A stretch of 64,000 nt of DNA, from assembly GCA_937890835.1 (NCBI GenBank), contig CALADF010000049.1:21155-85154 (forward strand), in the 5' to 3' direction. A program made the translations under genes and the position numbers. The notes under the pieces are model-generated. The model did not search any database. It was not told the origin of the DNA and worked only from the letters and a program-made list of their open reading frames with translations. The DNA is from an uncultured bacterium (GTDB lineage Bacteria; Actinomycetota; Coriobacteriia; Coriobacteriales; Eggerthellaceae). Shown here piece by piece: positions 24,837 to 33,200 of the stretch; positions within the stretch are counted from its first letter, which is position 1, and every line of letters begins with the position of its first letter.

Positions 24837-26051
24837 CTACGCGCGGTCCGTTATCCAACGCCGAGCACGATCACGCGCCCAAGCGTCGATCTCCTCCAAC
24901 TGGTCAAGGCTCTCCACCGCGCGAACATCGTGAGCGCCCATAACCGCCTCGACGCATTCCGCGATGCCCAGATAGCTCCCCTCCCCCGCGAGGAAGGAGG
25001 CAACCGCAACTTCATTCGCCGCGTTCATGACCGCTGGAAGCGTGCCGCCGGCCTCGCCCGCTATCCGAGCAAGGGCGAGACACCTGAACGTCTCCACGTC
25101 GGGTGCGGCGAACTCAAGCGTGCCAAGCGTGCGAAAATCGAGCGGCTCCACCGGGGCGCTCCACCGTTTCGGATAGGAGAGCGCGAACTGAATGGGAATG
25201 CGCATGTCCGTCGTGCCGAGATGGGCGATGACGCTGCCGTCTGCGAACTCGACCATCGAGTGGATGGCGCTTTGGGGTTGCACGACCACCTCGATCTTGT
25301 CATAGGGCATCTCGAACAGATGATGCGCTTCGATGACCTCGAGCCCCTTGTTCATGAGCGTCGAAGAGTCGATGGAGATCTTCGCCCCCATGTTCCACGT
25401 GGGATGCGCGAGCGCCTGAGCAGGGGTGATGTCTGTTAGATCAGCGCGGGTGCGGCCACGGAACGGCCCTCCTGACGCCGTTACCCACAAACGCGCCACC
25501 TCGCGGGGATCTTCGCCGAGTAGACACTGGTAGATAGCCCCGTGCTCGGAATCGATCGGCATGAGGGCATGCTTGAACCCAGCGGCCTCGTCGATGCGCC
25601 GAGCCAACGGCATGATGAGATCGCCGCCGACCACGAGCGATTCCTTATTCGCCAAAGCAAGCACCTTACCCGCAGCAAGCGTCTCGTAGCTTGCACGCAA
25701 ACCCGCAGCTCCCACAAGCGCGTTCACAACGATATCCGCTTCGGGAAGCCTTACCAGATCCGTAACGGCATCGGAGCCCACGCCGAACGTCCCGTCGACG
25801 AAACCACCCGTGAAAGAACGCAGCTCGTCGCAACGGGGATCGCCCGCCAACCGCGCATCGCCCACCGCCACATGGCGCACGCCAAATGCGCGCATCTGCT
25901 CGTTGAGAGCATCGACGCTCGTGTTGACCGCCAAGCCGACGATCTCCAGCTTATCCGCATTCCGGCGAACGACGTCAAGCGTCTGCGTGCCGATAGAGCC
26001 TGTCGAACCGAGCACGACGACGCGACGAACGGAAGAGTTAGAAGAACCCAT
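24837..26051 (-). CDS. dxr: 1-deoxy-D-xylulose 5-phosphate reductoisomerase
   Basis: 404 residues. Committed step of the MEP pathway: DXP to MEP with NADPH. The NADPH loop is VVVLGSTGSIGTQTLDVV (residues 11-28). ALANKES near 132 and PIDSEHGAI near 164 carry the substrate and metal site, with TASGGPF near 191. The NMGAKISIDSSTLMNKGLE block near 220 and the C-terminal helical domain with MNAANEVAV near 340 are intact. Start supported by a 14-bp overlap with the end of cdsA. Confidence 0.95.
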   Translation of the reverse strand: MGSSNSSVRRVVVLGSTGSIGTQTLDVVRRNADKLEIVGLAVNTSVDALNEQMRAFGVRHVAVGDARLAGDPRCDELRSFTGGFVDGTFGVGSDAVTDLVRLPEADIVVNALVGAAGLRASYETLAAGKVLALANKESLVVGGDLIMPLARRIDEAAGFKHALMPIDSEHGAIYQCLLGEDPREVARLWVTASGGPFRGRTRADLTDITPAQALAHPTWNMGAKISIDSSTLMNKGLEVIEAHHLFEMPYDKIEVVVQPQSAIHSMVEFADGSVIAHLGTTDMRIPIQFALSYPKRWSAPVEPLDFRTLGTLEFAAPDVETFRCLALARIAGEAGGTLPAVMNAANEVAVASFLAGEGSYLGIAECVEAVMGAHDVRAVESLDQLEEIDAWARDRARRWITDRA

Positions 26052-27213
26052 GAGGAATGCAGCCTCCCGACACCAGAAGAATCAACGACGTGATCGAAGC
26101 GAGAAAAATAGAGTCGCATCGATCGAGCAGTCCACCATGTCCGGGCATGATCGTACCCGAATCCTTGAATCCGGAATTACGCTTGACGCGGCTTTCCGCC
26201 AAATCGCCAAGCACTTCCATCAGACCGCACACGATGCCGAACGCGATGGCCGCAGGAATGCTCATGGTCACACCCGGCACGAACGAGATGGCGCACCAAC
26301 AAGCAGCTGAGCCGACAAGACCCGCGATGAAGCCCTCCCAGCTCTTCTTCGGACTCGTGCGAGGCGCGAGCTTGTGCTTGCCGAACTTGCTCCCCACCAG
26401 ATAAGCGAAGGAATCGTTGGCCCAGACGCTCACGAACACGAGCAACACCACGACGCCACCCCACGGCTCGGGCAAAGATTCGCGGATCACGACGAACCCG
26501 CAGAGCAGCAAGCCGGTATAAGCCGCCCCGAAAAAGCTTACGCCGACATCGGGAATGCGCGCCCGCAGCCAAAACACATACCACACGAGCAGCGCAAGCA
26601 GCAGCGCCAAAGAAACCGTCAACGCTCCGACGGGTCCGTAGAGAAACACGCTCAGGGGATAGAGCGCTGCGGCGATGATGCCGAGCATCTCGTTAGGGAG
26701 CTTGGCATCGGAGCGCAACATGTAGTAGAACTCGCCCGCGCTGATACCGGCGACCAACATGAGCATGATCACCATAGGCCAACTACCTGCGAGGACGCAG
26801 ATAATGGTCAGGGCCGTGTACACAGCACCCGTGCGGAAACGCACTTGAAAGCCCGAGGGATTCTTCAGCTTTTCGGGAGCAAACTTCGTCGCGTTCTGTT
26901 TGACGCGCTGCTTTTTCTCCGCACGACGTTCGCGCTTCTCATCCTTCTCGGCACGCTCGTCAGGCGTTATGTCGTAATGCCAGGGAGGGCCTTCAGGGGC
27001 CTGCGCAGGATCCCTCACCAGCTGGGGCGCATCAGGCGACAAGCCCTCGCCCATGTCGACGAGATCCTTCGTCGTGGGACGGCTGGGGAACGGCGCAGGC
27101 TGAACGCCCCCCTCGGAGCGATACCGAGCCGCGCGCTCCTTCAGCCGAGCGCGTGCAGCGGCCTGCTTGGCTTTCTCCTCTTCCGAAAACGCAGAAGCGT
27201 TCAACGAACTCAC
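26038..27213 (-). CDS. cdsA: Phosphatidate cytidylyltransferase, with a long charged N-terminus
   Basis: 391 residues. Makes CDP-diacylglycerol for phospholipid synthesis. About 150 N-terminal residues are hydrophilic, rich in Lys, Arg, Glu and Ala (ERAEKDEKRERRAEKKQR), and precede the membrane core. Several hydrophobic helices follow, then the signature near the C-terminus: WANDSFAYLVG, SPKKSWEG and the GDLAESRVKRN ... KDSGTIMPGHGG block with the catalytic aspartates. GTG 27213 is chosen because it overlaps the uppS stop (GTGA), although GGGGGA sits rather close to it. Upstream in-frame codons would lie inside uppS. Confidence 0.88.
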   Translation of the reverse strand: MSSLNASAFSEEEKAKQAAARARLKERAARYRSEGGVQPAPFPSRPTTKDLVDMGEGLSPDAPQLVRDPAQAPEGPPWHYDITPDERAEKDEKRERRAEKKQRVKQNATKFAPEKLKNPSGFQVRFRTGAVYTALTIICVLAGSWPMVIMLMLVAGISAGEFYYMLRSDAKLPNEMLGIIAAALYPLSVFLYGPVGALTVSLALLLALLVWYVFWLRARIPDVGVSFFGAAYTGLLLCGFVVIRESLPEPWGGVVVLLVFVSVWANDSFAYLVGSKFGKHKLAPRTSPKKSWEGFIAGLVGSAACWCAISFVPGVTMSIPAAIAFGIVCGLMEVLGDLAESRVKRNSGFKDSGTIMPGHGGLLDRCDSIFLASITSLILLVSGGCIPHGFF

Positions 27214-27986
27214 ACTCCCCCGAAACGCCGCTCGCGCTTTTGGTATGCGAGAATGCAGCGTAGCAGCTCGTATCGATCGAAATCGGGCCAGAGCACGTCG
27301 GTGCAAACGAACTCCGAATAGGCGATCTGCCACAAAAGGAAGTTGGAAACACGCATCTCCCCCGAGGTTCGAATGAGCAATTCAGGATCGGGGATGCCGC
27401 CCGTATACAAGCCGCGCTCGAATATCTCCTCGGATAGCTCGGGCATCTTCTGCGACGTCTCGGCCTCGAGCACCGCATAGCGCATGCACGCCTCGACCGC
27501 GTGAAGTATCTCTTGACGGGCGCCGTAGTTCACGGCGACGACAAGCGTCATCCCGTCGTTGTCGCGCGTTTTGCGCCAAGCCTCGTCGAAAGCCTCGCGC
27601 GTCTCTGCAGGAAGCGCCGAAAGGTCGCCGATCGTCATCACCCTGACATGCTCTTCATGCAGGCCATCGACCTCCGCGAGCATGGTTTTGGCGAACAAGT
27701 CCATGAGCCCGATGACCTCGTCTTGGGGCCTACGCCAGTTCTCGGTGGAGAAAGAATAGATCGTCAGATAGCGCACGCCGAGATCCGATGCGCAGCGAAT
27801 GGTCTCGCGCACCGCCTCGATGCCCGCCTTATGCCCCTTCAACCGATTGAGTGCGCGCTTTTTCGCCCATCTCCCGTTGCCGTCCATAATGACGGCGATA
27901 TGCTCCGGGACGGCCGCTGCATCAAGCTCGCTAAGATCGATATCCGCAGGCGGATCGGGGAATATGTACTCGAGCGTCTTGTTCAT
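27210..27986 (-). CDS. uppS: Undecaprenyl (polyprenyl) diphosphate synthase, cis type
   Basis: 258 residues. Condenses isopentenyl diphosphate into the long cis-polyprenyl carrier for cell-wall synthesis. The catalytic motif is AVIMDGNGRWAKKR near 31-44, with the Asp that binds diphosphate-Mg2+. LTIYSFSTENWRRP near 74 and the C-terminal PDPELLIRTSGEMRVSNFL near 200 are typical. ATG 27986 is preferred over a TTG at 28007; neither has a strong ribosome-binding site. In most bacteria frr is directly upstream, but here 6.5 kb of accessory genes intervene. Confidence 0.92.
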   Translation of the reverse strand: MNKTLEYIFPDPPADIDLSELDAAAVPEHIAVIMDGNGRWAKKRALNRLKGHKAGIEAVRETIRCASDLGVRYLTIYSFSTENWRRPQDEVIGLMDLFAKTMLAEVDGLHEEHVRVMTIGDLSALPAETREAFDEAWRKTRDNDGMTLVVAVNYGARQEILHAVEACMRYAVLEAETSQKMPELSEEIFERGLYTGGIPDPELLIRTSGEMRVSNFLLWQIAYSEFVCTDVLWPDFDRYELLRCILAYQKRERRFGGV

Positions 27987-28172
27987 CTTACTGGCGAGGA
28001 TTCGCAAAGGCTAGACATCGCAATCCTGATGTAGACGTCTAGCAAACCGCCCCAACGACCACCAAGCGCGTGACAGCACCCTCGCAGACCCCTTGTCTCC
28101 TTTGCTCTCAACCCAACAACGTAAGGCAACTGAAACCCTGCGATAACTATTTTCTGCAAGATTATCTTGTTC

Positions 28173-28178
28173 AGTATA
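28173..28178 (-). promoter_or_regulatory. Possible -10 element for uppS-cdsA-dxr
   Basis: TATACT on the minus strand about 190 bp upstream of uppS. No convincing -35 is seen at 16-18 bp. 27987-28261 holds no gene that I can support. If correct, the leader of uppS would be long. Confidence 0.3.
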
Positions 28179-28261
28179 CGCGAAACGAACAGTCATCCCC
28201 GAAATGCGCAAAGATCGGCTTTTCGAATACATGCGAACCAACTCCAAGCGAACAGTAACGC

Positions 28262-29809
28262 TTAATCAAATCGTTTCACCAAATCAATGAGCTGCTGCCG
28301 AGAGTGGACGCCCAACTTAGCATATATATTCCTCGTATGGTAATTAACCGTACCAGCGGCGATATAGAGTTCGGATTGAATAAACGCAGACGAACAACCT
28401 CGCGCGAGCAAACGGAAGACATCCACTTCGCGACGAGAGAGAGAAAAGGATGACGCGACAACATCACATTTCTCCTCCAGGGTCATTTCATCAGAACAGA
28501 CAACCTCCCCATCTTTTCGATTGGAGGAGATTCCGTCATGCGATGCAAGTTCCAGGGAAGGATCAGGATTAATCTCATCCCTCGTATCCGAACCTGTTGA
28601 ACCCAACCAATTCGCGCAAACGACTTGATCTTCCCAACCGCTTGCTTCCGAAGGCCTTACGTCTTTTTGAACCTTTTGGACCTTTACTATAGCCACAGAA
28701 AGAGCAACGGCAAGCACCTCCACGCCAACGAGGACAACGAACAGAGACGCTTGCGAGTTCAGCAGAACGCCATACGCAAAACTCACGCGAGATGCAACAT
28801 ACCAGCCCGCACTGTTCAGCAACGTGCCAACTACACGCATAAGAGCAGACACTCTCAGCGCATCGAGCGAGAAGAACTCGGCGAAACCCACCGCCACAAT
28901 AAACAACATAACTTCAACGCCCAGCTCACCTATAGAGATGAACTGAGCCAAAGGTGCGGCATCGCCCAAAACAGTATACGGAACGAGAACTGCCACAAGA
29001 AAGCACACGGGAACGACGAATGCCGACACAAAACCAGACCGCTCCATACGAAAAACGGCAACCCCGCTCACTACGATAGGAACAAATGCCACAAGCGCAT
29101 AGAAAACATATGTGTAACCGCTCGACGATGAAAAAAAATCAAGAAAACCGGACGACATGTAAAACACAGCGATGGGGAAAAGTAACGTAAGATAGTTTAA
29201 GGGACGATCTTTCGAGCTGCACTCAAGCTCATCGCGAGGCCATGGCTCCAACCGGACCAGATGAAACAGCACGCCAGAAACGACTGGTGAAACTACCGTG
29301 GCGACACGCAAAGCGTTACCCGGCAAGTACATCAGAGTTACGCACACTCCAACCGACATAGCCATGAGGGTCGGAAAGCTCCCAAGGGCGACGCCTAGTC
29401 CCACTCGCCGATACGCAACTATCCATTGCTGAGCCATTACGCCAGAACCGACGCCCGTAAGGATACCGCCAACCCATATAAACACGACAGCGAGATATGA
29501 GGGGGGATCCGCCATAAGCACCACGGTTCCCACCACCATCGAAAAAGGAGCTGCAATTTTCGCAAAAGACGCCGTAAGAAATTCAACGCGACCGAACGGC
29601 GCAAACGAAATAGCTAAAAGCGTCAGCGACATGACAAGAGCGCTCACAAGGTAAGGTCCACTCATGAGAGACACAGGTGCTGCAGCCTCTATGCCAGCAG
29701 TCTGAGCATAAAAGAGCAGATAGATCCACGAAAGAAGAAACACCACACCCGTGTAAACGGGCGGTACGCCGATAAACTCACTGCGCCGGATTCGACAATC
29801 CTCCATCAT
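28262..29809 (-). CDS. Membrane-bound LuxR-family transcription regulator (12-TM sensor plus HTH)
   Basis: 515 residues. Residues 1-390 are hydrophobic with about twelve membrane spans, resembling a transporter fold used as a sensor. A polar linker of about 60 residues follows. The last 65 residues form a LuxR (GerE) HTH: SLSRREVDVFRLLARG, AAGTVNYHTRNIYAKLGVHS and the C-terminal helix. ATG 29809 is chosen because GGGGGTG lies 4 bp upstream. Such regulators are numerous in Eggerthella-type genomes and often sit next to small-molecule catabolism clusters. It is divergent from an MFS gene, and a 37-bp palindrome lies 32 bp upstream of its start. Base composition is visibly lower in G+C than the surrounding essential genes. 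Confidence 0.85.
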   Translation of the reverse strand: MMEDCRIRRSEFIGVPPVYTGVVFLLSWIYLLFYAQTAGIEAAAPVSLMSGPYLVSALVMSLTLLAISFAPFGRVEFLTASFAKIAAPFSMVVGTVVLMADPPSYLAVVFIWVGGILTGVGSGVMAQQWIVAYRRVGLGVALGSFPTLMAMSVGVCVTLMYLPGNALRVATVVSPVVSGVLFHLVRLEPWPRDELECSSKDRPLNYLTLLFPIAVFYMSSGFLDFFSSSSGYTYVFYALVAFVPIVVSGVAVFRMERSGFVSAFVVPVCFLVAVLVPYTVLGDAAPLAQFISIGELGVEVMLFIVAVGFAEFFSLDALRVSALMRVVGTLLNSAGWYVASRVSFAYGVLLNSQASLFVVLVGVEVLAVALSVAIVKVQKVQKDVRPSEASGWEDQVVCANWLGSTGSDTRDEINPDPSLELASHDGISSNRKDGEVVCSDEMTLEEKCDVVASSFSLSRREVDVFRLLARGCSSAFIQSELYIAAGTVNYHTRNIYAKLGVHSRQQLIDLVKRFD

Positions 29810-29840
29810 GACACCCCCTGGAATCAAGCGGTCCCCACTC

Positions 29841-29877
29841 CGCCTCATGTGGTCTCATTATGAGACCACATGAGGCG
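29841..29877. promoter_or_regulatory. 37-bp palindrome with 18-bp perfect arms (probable operator)
   Basis: CGCCTCATGTGGTCTCAT (29841-29858) and ATGAGACCACATGAGGCG (29860-29877) are exact reverse complements around one central T. It lies between the LuxR-type regulator and the divergent MFS gene. No U-run follows on either strand, so it is unlikely to be a terminator. A smaller 13-bp palindrome, CACAATGATTGTG, lies at 29988-30000 on the MFS side. Confidence 0.7.
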
Positions 29878-30087
29878 GGCCTTTCGATCGAAGAGAAAAA
29901 CAATAAAGAATTAATGGGTACTTCCATAACACTAGCGTCGTCACCAATGCTCCACTTTTCGACCTGATCAAACAAACAATACGTGACCACAATGATTGTG
30001 CGGGGCATAAAACAGCGCCTGCCCCTATTCTCCAAATCGCAACAGCGGATTCGAGAGACGAATCTGCGCGACACGAAGGGAACTCTC

Positions 30088-31281
30088 ATGGAACTCAACA
30101 TCAGCAACGGAAGGAAGTGGCTTGCTTTCATAGCATTAGCCCTGTCCTCCATGTGCACATTAGGCGATATGGTCATAAATCCCATCGCCGCCGCTTTGTT
30201 CGAGGTCTTTGCGGGCCAGTCGGAGGCGTTGATCAACTTCTCCATTACTGGACCGGCACTTGTAGGCCTCCCTTTTGGCGTCCTCGCAGGCGTGCTGTGC
30301 GACCGCATAGATAAAAAAATCGTTATGGTTACAGGCTTTGCAATCTTCGTCGTCTCAGCCTGTTTTGGGGGCGTTGACAATCTACCCCTATTTGTTACGC
30401 TTCGTTGCTTCGCCACTGGCGTAGGCTGGGGCATTACGAATACCGCCGCTCTTTCCATACTGGCAGTCATGTACGCCGACGAAGCGGAGCATGGCAAGTT
30501 TGTTGGCTGGTACAACATGGTTATGTCAATCATGGGTGCGCTCATGGCTTTCGTAGCTGGCATCCTCGCAGTAGGAGGATGGCAACACGCCTTCTGGACT
30601 TACTACATCTCCATCCCCGTTCTCGTTATGCTCATCATTTTCCTTCCGAGCATGAGACCCACTTCTCATTCCAGCAACTCTAAAGAGAAAGAGTCTGGAG
30701 CGGCTGACGCTGGCTGGTGGAAGGCTCTCGTCCCTCTCACTATCCAAGTGTTCTTTGTTGCCCTTGGCTTTTTTGTTTCCCTGTATATGATCGCCTTATA
30801 TGTCACAGACGCAGGTATTGGCGACGAAGCATTTATAGGTGTCCTTAGCTCCATCTCCACCATTGCCACCGCTATCGCCTCCGCCGTATTCGGTGCTCTC
30901 TATGCAAAATTCAAGAACGCGGTTTACTTGCCCGGTTTGTTCGTCATGGGCGCATGCTATCTCGTCATGAGCTTTTTCCCCAGTCAGATAACCGCAGTCG
31001 TATGCATCGCATTACTGGGTCTCATGTGGCCAACTTACTTTTGCTACTTTTACGCACGCTGCACCGAGCTCGTCCCAGCATCAAAGGCAGGCACGGCCAC
31101 ATCTATCGTCGCATTATCGGACGGGCTTGCCGCAACAGCATGCTCGTACCTTCTCACTGGCTCCATGAGCATCATGGGGGTCGATGCAGTCGGCGCGTGG
31201 ATCATCCCGGGCGTCATTTTGCTCGCCACGGGCATTATCTCCGCCATTGCGTTTTTGGCATCACGCAAGAAGAGTAGCTAA
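30088..31281 (+). CDS. MFS transporter (first of a paralogous pair)
   Basis: 397 residues, twelve likely membrane spans. The MFS motif between helices 2 and 3 is readable as GVLCDRIDKKIVMVTG near 75. SSMCTLGDMVINPIAA occurs in the first helix. ATG 30088 is chosen because AAGGG lies 7 bp upstream. It is closely similar in layout and sequence to the second MFS gene at 33201: both share SSMCT(L/M)GD, RxxATGVGWGITNTAALSILA and the cytosolic WW(K/R) stretch before helix 7. It probably moves the substrate or product of the amidohydrolase encoded 114 bp downstream. Lower G+C than the flanking essential genes. Confidence 0.85.
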   Translation: MELNISNGRKWLAFIALALSSMCTLGDMVINPIAAALFEVFAGQSEALINFSITGPALVGLPFGVLAGVLCDRIDKKIVMVTGFAIFVVSACFGGVDNLPLFVTLRCFATGVGWGITNTAALSILAVMYADEAEHGKFVGWYNMVMSIMGALMAFVAGILAVGGWQHAFWTYYISIPVLVMLIIFLPSMRPTSHSSNSKEKESGAADAGWWKALVPLTIQVFFVALGFFVSLYMIALYVTDAGIGDEAFIGVLSSISTIATAIASAVFGALYAKFKNAVYLPGLFVMGACYLVMSFFPSQITAVVCIALLGLMWPTYFCYFYARCTELVPASKAGTATSIVALSDGLAATACSYLLTGSMSIMGVDAVGAWIIPGVILLATGIISAIAFLASRKKSS

Positions 31282-31395
31282 CCCATTCCGCCAATGTTGA
31301 GATAGCGCTCCGTTCCAGCATATATCACATAGCGGAACACTGAAGCACAGCGATCCACGCCACCCCGAAACAGCACGTCCGACAAGGAGAGCATC

Positions 31396-33027
31396 ATGAC
31401 GTATGCAGATATCGTAATCAAAAGTTCCTCCATATTCACCGCAGAAACAATCGGGACTATCGAAGGCGCTGTCATTGTTTCTGGCGAGGAGATCGTCGCC
31501 GTAACAAACACCGACAACGCCGACCAGTACGTAGGGCCAGCCACGTGCGTAATAGAATGCGGAGACAGACTAGTCTGCCCCGGGTTCAACGACGCACACA
31601 CCCACTTCATTCAAAATGGGGTCATGAAAGACGAGAGCTACACGCTTTCACTCGAAGGAGTCACATCGGAAAGCGAAGCCATCGAAAAAATCAAACGCTT
31701 CGCCAAAGAACATCCTGACAATGCGTGGATAGTCGGATGCGGGATTAACTTTGACGATTGGAGTGAAGAGCCAAGCAAAGAGATACTTGACTCTGCCATC
31801 CCCGACCGCCCAGCATACTTCGCCTCCTGGGATATGCATGTAGGTTGGATGAACTCACTCGCCCTTGAAGCCGCAGGCTACACGAGAGACACCCCCGATC
31901 CCGAAGGCGGTATCATCGTACGAGACGAGAATGGCAATCCGACGGGAATCGGAAAAGAACCGCCAGCGAACGATCCCGTATGGGGTATGGCCAATTTAGC
32001 AGCAGACATGGATCGCGCACTCGGAAGCGCTATCAAGGAAGCACTGACCTATGGCGTTACAGCTACTGGATGCGTCTGGCCCTATGGGGGAATTCCCGAA
32101 GACGAAAACATCCGAATTCTTCAGGAGTTTGAACGAGAAGGAAAGCTCCCCATACGCGTTAGCTGCTTTCTAAAGCTAGAACCAGGCCTCGAGAATGCAA
32201 AGAAATACGAACCCCTCCTGCGGTCCGACAATCTTCGCTTTGCAGGCCTGAAGCAGATCACCGATGGCGTTTGCGAAGCGCACACCGCCTACCTCACGGA
32301 ACCCTACGCCGACGACCCAACAACATGCGGAGAGCCAACCATCAAATTCGACGATCTCCGCGCCATGGTTGAAGAAGCGAATTCTCATGGGTACTCCGTA
32401 AGACTGCATGCCATAGGAAATGGCACAGTCAAGCAAGCGCTCAACGTATTCGAAGCCGTTCGAGAGAAGAACGGAGTCAATCGGCTACGTAATTCCATCG
32501 AACATATAGAATCCTGCTGCCCCGAAGATATCGGCCGTTTCGTAAACCTCGGGATCATCCCCTCAATGCAGCCCATTCACTCGGTGCTCAACGTCGACGG
32601 ATACCCGAAACTTCTTGGCGAAAAATGGGTACCTTACATGTGGCCCATAAAGTCCATCATCGAAACGGGCGCCACTGCGGCCTTCGGAACCGACGCTCCC
32701 GTGTGGAATCTCAACCCCATGGAAGGACTATACGCCGCCATCACACGTCAACAACCATGGGACGGATACCCCGAAGGCGGGTTCGTACCTGAACAATGCA
32801 TAAGCATCGGCGAAGCTCTCAAAGCGTATACCTATGGTTCTGCCTACGTTGAAAACTTCGAAAACCGCATAGGAACGCTACACCAAGGAAAACTCGCGGA
32901 TATTGTGATCATGGATCGCAATCTCATGACAGCTAAGCCCGACGAAATCCTAGAAGCAAAGGTTCTCTACACCATCATCGGCGGCAAGATCGTTTTCCAA
33001 GCAGAAGATGCAGATTTGATTAAGTAG
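31396..33027 (+). CDS. YtcJ-type amidohydrolase (Amidohydro_3)
   Basis: 543 residues. Metal-dependent hydrolase of the YtcJ branch. The N-terminal beta strand sandwich is followed by CPGFNDAHTHF near 56 (first two His metal ligands). GLKQITDG near 282 gives the bridging lysine position, RLHAIGNGT near 336 a third ligand and IEHIE near 362 a fourth. GTDAPVWNLNPMEGLYAAIT near 434 contains the catalytic Asp. C-terminal HQGKLADIVIMDRNLMTAKP is typical of the fold. The family acts on amides, N-acyl groups, hydantoin-like or ester bonds; the substrate cannot be read. Flanked on both sides by paralogous MFS genes on the same strand. Confidence 0.88.
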   Translation: MTYADIVIKSSSIFTAETIGTIEGAVIVSGEEIVAVTNTDNADQYVGPATCVIECGDRLVCPGFNDAHTHFIQNGVMKDESYTLSLEGVTSESEAIEKIKRFAKEHPDNAWIVGCGINFDDWSEEPSKEILDSAIPDRPAYFASWDMHVGWMNSLALEAAGYTRDTPDPEGGIIVRDENGNPTGIGKEPPANDPVWGMANLAADMDRALGSAIKEALTYGVTATGCVWPYGGIPEDENIRILQEFEREGKLPIRVSCFLKLEPGLENAKKYEPLLRSDNLRFAGLKQITDGVCEAHTAYLTEPYADDPTTCGEPTIKFDDLRAMVEEANSHGYSVRLHAIGNGTVKQALNVFEAVREKNGVNRLRNSIEHIESCCPEDIGRFVNLGIIPSMQPIHSVLNVDGYPKLLGEKWVPYMWPIKSIIETGATAAFGTDAPVWNLNPMEGLYAAITRQQPWDGYPEGGFVPEQCISIGEALKAYTYGSAYVENFENRIGTLHQGKLADIVIMDRNLMTAKPDEILEAKVLYTIIGGKIVFQAEDADLIK

Positions 33028-33086
33028 CCCCCTCACTCCTTTATCGCCAACGAAACGAACTACGCAGCAAATTACCCCCATTATCT

Positions 33087-33141
33087 GGTGCTAGGCGTTC
33101 GCCACCCCAACGAACACCTAGCACCCAAGGCGGAGCCTTGG
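33087..33141. repeat. Two consecutive hairpins between amidohydrolase and second MFS gene
   Basis: GGTGCTAGGCGTTCG (33087-33101) pairs with CGAACACCTAGCACC (33111-33125) with one mismatch. CCAAGGC (33125-33131) then pairs with GCCTTGG (33135-33141). Neither is followed by a U-run. They lie 60-75 bp upstream of the second MFS start and may be an mRNA processing or regulatory element. Confidence 0.55.
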
Positions 33142-33200
33142 AACCGCTTAAGACAAAAGGCCAGCTGCCGAAGACGAATCTTCGCAGACTGAAAGGCGAC

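Noticed and set aside
29841..29877. The 37-bp palindrome as a terminator
   Set aside because: No T-run follows on either strand, and neither adjacent gene ends there; both start nearby.
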